From NCBI GenBank assembly GCA_002212985.1, contig NBMY01000139.1:1-54488 (forward strand): DNA of 54,488 nucleotides, written 5' to 3'. Under the pieces are notes generated by a model. The model worked only from the letters and a program-made list of their open reading frames with translations, was not told where the DNA came from and did not search any database. Made by a program: the position numbers and the translations under genes. Of this stretch, positions 52,716 to 54,488 are shown in pieces. Origin of the DNA: Sphingobacteriales bacterium TSM_CSS. Its GTDB lineage: Bacteria; Bacteroidota; Bacteroidia; Chitinophagales; UBA2359. The first letter of the stretch is position 1; each line of letters opens with the position of its first letter.

Positions 52716-53738
52716 TCAGGTCCATACTTTGGTGCCCTCTGAGCAGTTGGCGCAAATGTCAATTTCCTTGCGAGATTTAAGCAGGGCGCTTCGGAAGCGG
52801 TAATAGGGTGCGCTGTGCCATATTTGGGTAAACGATTGCTGCTGCAGGTTGCCAAGCTGGTGTTGTGCGTCTTTGTCAAAGCAGCAGGGCACAATTTTAC
52901 CATCCCAGGTAATTACGCAGGAGTGCCACAGTTTCCAGCAGTGGTTAAGGAGTTTGTTTTTTACGCGGTAAGTGCCATCGGGCTCTTGTTTGTAGCGCGA
53001 GTATTTGTCAATGGTAGGTATCAAGGGGTTTCCGTGTTCATAGTCATACACCTGTGCGGTTTTCAGTTTTACCTCATCAACACCTGTTTGGCGGGCAATT
53101 TGGTACACGGCTTCAATTTCGTGCTCATTGGGGCGCACCACCAAAAACTGAAAAATAATATGCGGCGTTGCCGATTTAAGTTCTTTTTTGCATTGCACCA
53201 GATTTTGAGCGCCTTGCAGCACCTTTTCCAGTTTGCCACCTACGCGGTATTGCTGGTAGGTTTCCTGCGTTGCGCCGTCTATGGAAATAATGATGCGGTC
53301 TAAGCCGCTTTCTACGGTGCGGCGGGCATTTTGGGGGGTTAGGTAATGGGCATTGGTAGAGGTTACGGTATAAATGCCTTTTTTAGAGGCATACTGCACC
53401 ATATCTAAAAAATCGGGGTTCAGGTAAGGTTCGCCCTGAAAGTAGAAATAGAGGTAAATGAGCGTATCAGACAGTTCATTGACCGTAGCTCTGAAAAAAT
53501 CCTTTTGCAGCATACCCGTAGGGCGCGAAAAAGCCCGGAGCCCGCTGGGGCATTCGGGGCAGCGCAGATTGCAGGAGGTAGTGGGTTCAATTGAAACGGT
53601 AAAAGGCAAGCCCCACTGCACCGGTTTTCGGGTTATGCGGGTGTAGTAGTAAGAAAACAGCACCTTTACCGCATTCAGCAGGCGGCGGCGGGTAAGCTTT
53701 CGCAAAAAATTGCGGGTATCGGCAACATATACGGGCAT
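52716..53738 (-). CDS. Radical SAM protein with SPASM domain
   Basis: The radical SAM cluster motif CNLRCPEC (residues 57-64) binds the 4Fe-4S cluster and S-adenosylmethionine. Supporting features are FQGEPYLNPDF, TSTNAHYLTPQ, RIIISIDGATQETYQQYR and VVRPNEHEIEAV. The C-terminal SPASM region carries further cysteines: NHCWKLWHSCVITWDGK, VPCCFDKD and ICANCSEG, which can hold one or two extra clusters. The 340-residue length and leading basic helix match the Bacteroidota SPASM subgroup whose role is not established. No peptide precursor gene was found in the flanking gaps, so a RiPP role is not supported. It is monocistronic. Confidence 0.92.
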   Translation of the reverse strand: MPVYVADTRNFLRKLTRRRLLNAVKVLFSYYYTRITRKPVQWGLPFTVSIEPTTSCNLRCPECPSGLRAFSRPTGMLQKDFFRATVNELSDTLIYLYFYFQGEPYLNPDFLDMVQYASKKGIYTVTSTNAHYLTPQNARRTVESGLDRIIISIDGATQETYQQYRVGGKLEKVLQGAQNLVQCKKELKSATPHIIFQFLVVRPNEHEIEAVYQIARQTGVDEVKLKTAQVYDYEHGNPLIPTIDKYSRYKQEPDGTYRVKNKLLNHCWKLWHSCVITWDGKIVPCCFDKDAQHQLGNLQQQSFTQIWHSAPYYRFRSALLKSRKEIDICANCSEGTKVWT

Positions 53739-54024
53739 GTGGCAGGTGTGCGTGTGTAGATAAAACTAAACAGCTCCATTTTTTGTTCGCTGCAAAAAAC
53801 TTATAACGCAAGCCGCGCATGGCATTGAGTTATTATAGGTGCAGTAGTCAATATTTAACCTCACAATCAATGGGTATCTTGTAATTATTAGATTAACTAT
53901 TGACTATTAAACCTTTACCGGAGATAACTGGGTGGAGGATCCCCCACTGAGAGTTAGGGATTAACCCATTATGATACGTCAGGCTACACGCCATACTTAA
54001 TGCCAAATACCCTTTTGCTGCCTC

Positions 54025-54488
54025 TTAACCTAAGTTGGGTTGCAGCCATCTGGTCATTTCGGGCAGGCTCATGCCTTTGCGGTGTGCCAGATCGGCCACT
54101 TGTTCTGGGGTAATTTGCCCTACGCCGAAATAGGTAGATTGCGGGTGGGCAAAATACCAGCCGCTAACCGATGCGGCAGGATACATGGCATAACTTTCGG
54201 TAAGGGTAATGCCGGCATTTTCGGGTACGTTGAGCAACTGCCAAAGGGTTTGTTTTTCGGTATGATCGGGGCAGGCGGGGTAGCCGGGGGCGGGTCGTAT
54301 GCCGCGGTAGTTTTCGGCAATAAGGGCGTTGTTGTCTAAGTTTTCAGTGGCAGCGTAGCCCCAAAATTCGGTGCGTACCCGCTGGTGGAGGCGCTCGGCA
54401 AAAGCTTCGGCCAGGCGGTCGGCCAAGGCTTTGAGCAGTATGGCGTGGTAATCGTCGTGGGCGGCTTCAAAGGCTTGTATATGTTGCT
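54025..54488 (-). CDS. metH: Cobalamin-dependent methionine synthase MetH, C-terminal activation domain (partial)
   Basis: The readable 154 residues belong to the C-terminal AdoMet-binding activation domain: [51 protein letters not shown] (AdoMet contact), [15 protein letters not shown] and [12 protein letters not shown], ending WLQPNLG. The upstream domains (homocysteine, methyltetrahydrofolate and cobalamin modules) lie beyond the window edge, so the frame is truncated only by the window. MetH methylates homocysteine to methionine; this domain reactivates oxidised cobalamin. The frame continues through 54488, so a start near 54426 would be false. Confidence 0.95.
   Translation of the reverse strand, partial: QHIQAFEAAHDDYHAILLKALADRLAEAFAERLHQRVRTEFWGYAATENLDNNALIAENYRGIRPAPGYPACPDHTEKQTLWQLLNVPENAGITLTESYAMYPAASVSGWYFAHPQSTYFGVGQITPEQVADLAHRKGMSLPEMTRWLQPNLG

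Noticed and set aside
52282..54024. RiPP system around the radical SAM/SPASM gene
   Set aside because: No precursor-like small frame, protease or transporter gene was found in either flanking gap.
1..54488. CRISPR arrays, tRNA/rRNA genes, prophage or complete insertion sequences
   Set aside because: No regularly spaced repeats, cloverleaf-like sequences, integrase or transposase frames were found on either strand.

Overview
The window is a gene-dense piece of a Bacteroidota chromosome, most like the Chitinophagales/Saprospirales side of the phylum. The evidence is a PorP/SprF type IX secretion (T9SS) membrane protein, two secreted proteins with T9SS-type C-terminal sorting domains, BatA, DUF4199 and DUF4159 family proteins, TAnnTTTG -7 promoter elements, and A-rich leaders without Shine-Dalgarno sequences. 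Core genes (aspS, dnaA, pheS, rsmE, sbcC, sbcD, a metH end) show that this is chromosome and not a plasmid or phage. I see no tRNA, rRNA, CRISPR array, integrase or complete insertion sequence.

Layout. 1-5 kb: a 5'-truncated thioredoxin-fold/TPR protein, a PAP2 phosphatase, a BatA-like protein and a DUF4199 membrane protein. 5-8.7 kb: a minus-strand pair (lectin-like anchored protein, helical-repeat protein) and a SPOR-domain protein. 9-12.7 kb: aspS, a membrane-anchored PHP protein and a pseudouridine synthase overlapping by 4 nt. 12.7-17.2 kb: dnaA (minus) diverging from porP-rsmE and a DUF4159 gene with a palindrome at its promoter. 17.3-19.4 kb: a manC-kdsD sugar-nucleotide operon on the minus strand. 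19.7-25.1 kb: one 1823-residue T9SS cargo protein. 25.3-31.4 kb: a minus-strand run (AhpD-like protein, amidohydrolase, membrane protein, LegC-type aminotransferase, hydroxyacyl-CoA dehydrogenase, pheS). 31.6-37.5 kb: an alpha/beta hydrolase, a small anchored protein, then a rhomboid / enoyl-CoA hydratase / CcoI-type copper ATPase operon. 37.5-45.8 kb: a second helical-repeat protein, a dockerin/cohesin-like T9SS protein, small secreted proteins, a glycosyltransferase, a TetR-like regulator, a 1.2 kb non-coding stretch with repeats, and a lipoprotein. 46-51 kb: the sbcD-sbcC nuclease operon. 51-54.5 kb: two small envelope proteins, a radical SAM/SPASM protein and the 3' end of metH.

How the genes fit together. 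The main theme is the cell envelope: protein export (PorP/SprF and its likely cargo), surface polysaccharide precursors (ManC, KdsD, LegC-type aminotransferase, glycosyltransferase) and lipoproteins. Housekeeping translation, replication and repair genes are interleaved. The most unusual object is the 1823-residue surface protein, in which a predicted glutamine-amidotransferase-like alpha/beta domain appears three times between beta-sandwich modules. A similar glycine-rich signature also occurs in the BatA-like and DUF4159 proteins here. No obvious defence system or new multi-gene system could be identified; the unexplained elements are listed as separate findings.

Start codons were chosen by hand. 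Several longest open frames begin at an upstream TTG or run past a better-supported ATG; those cases are noted in the entries.
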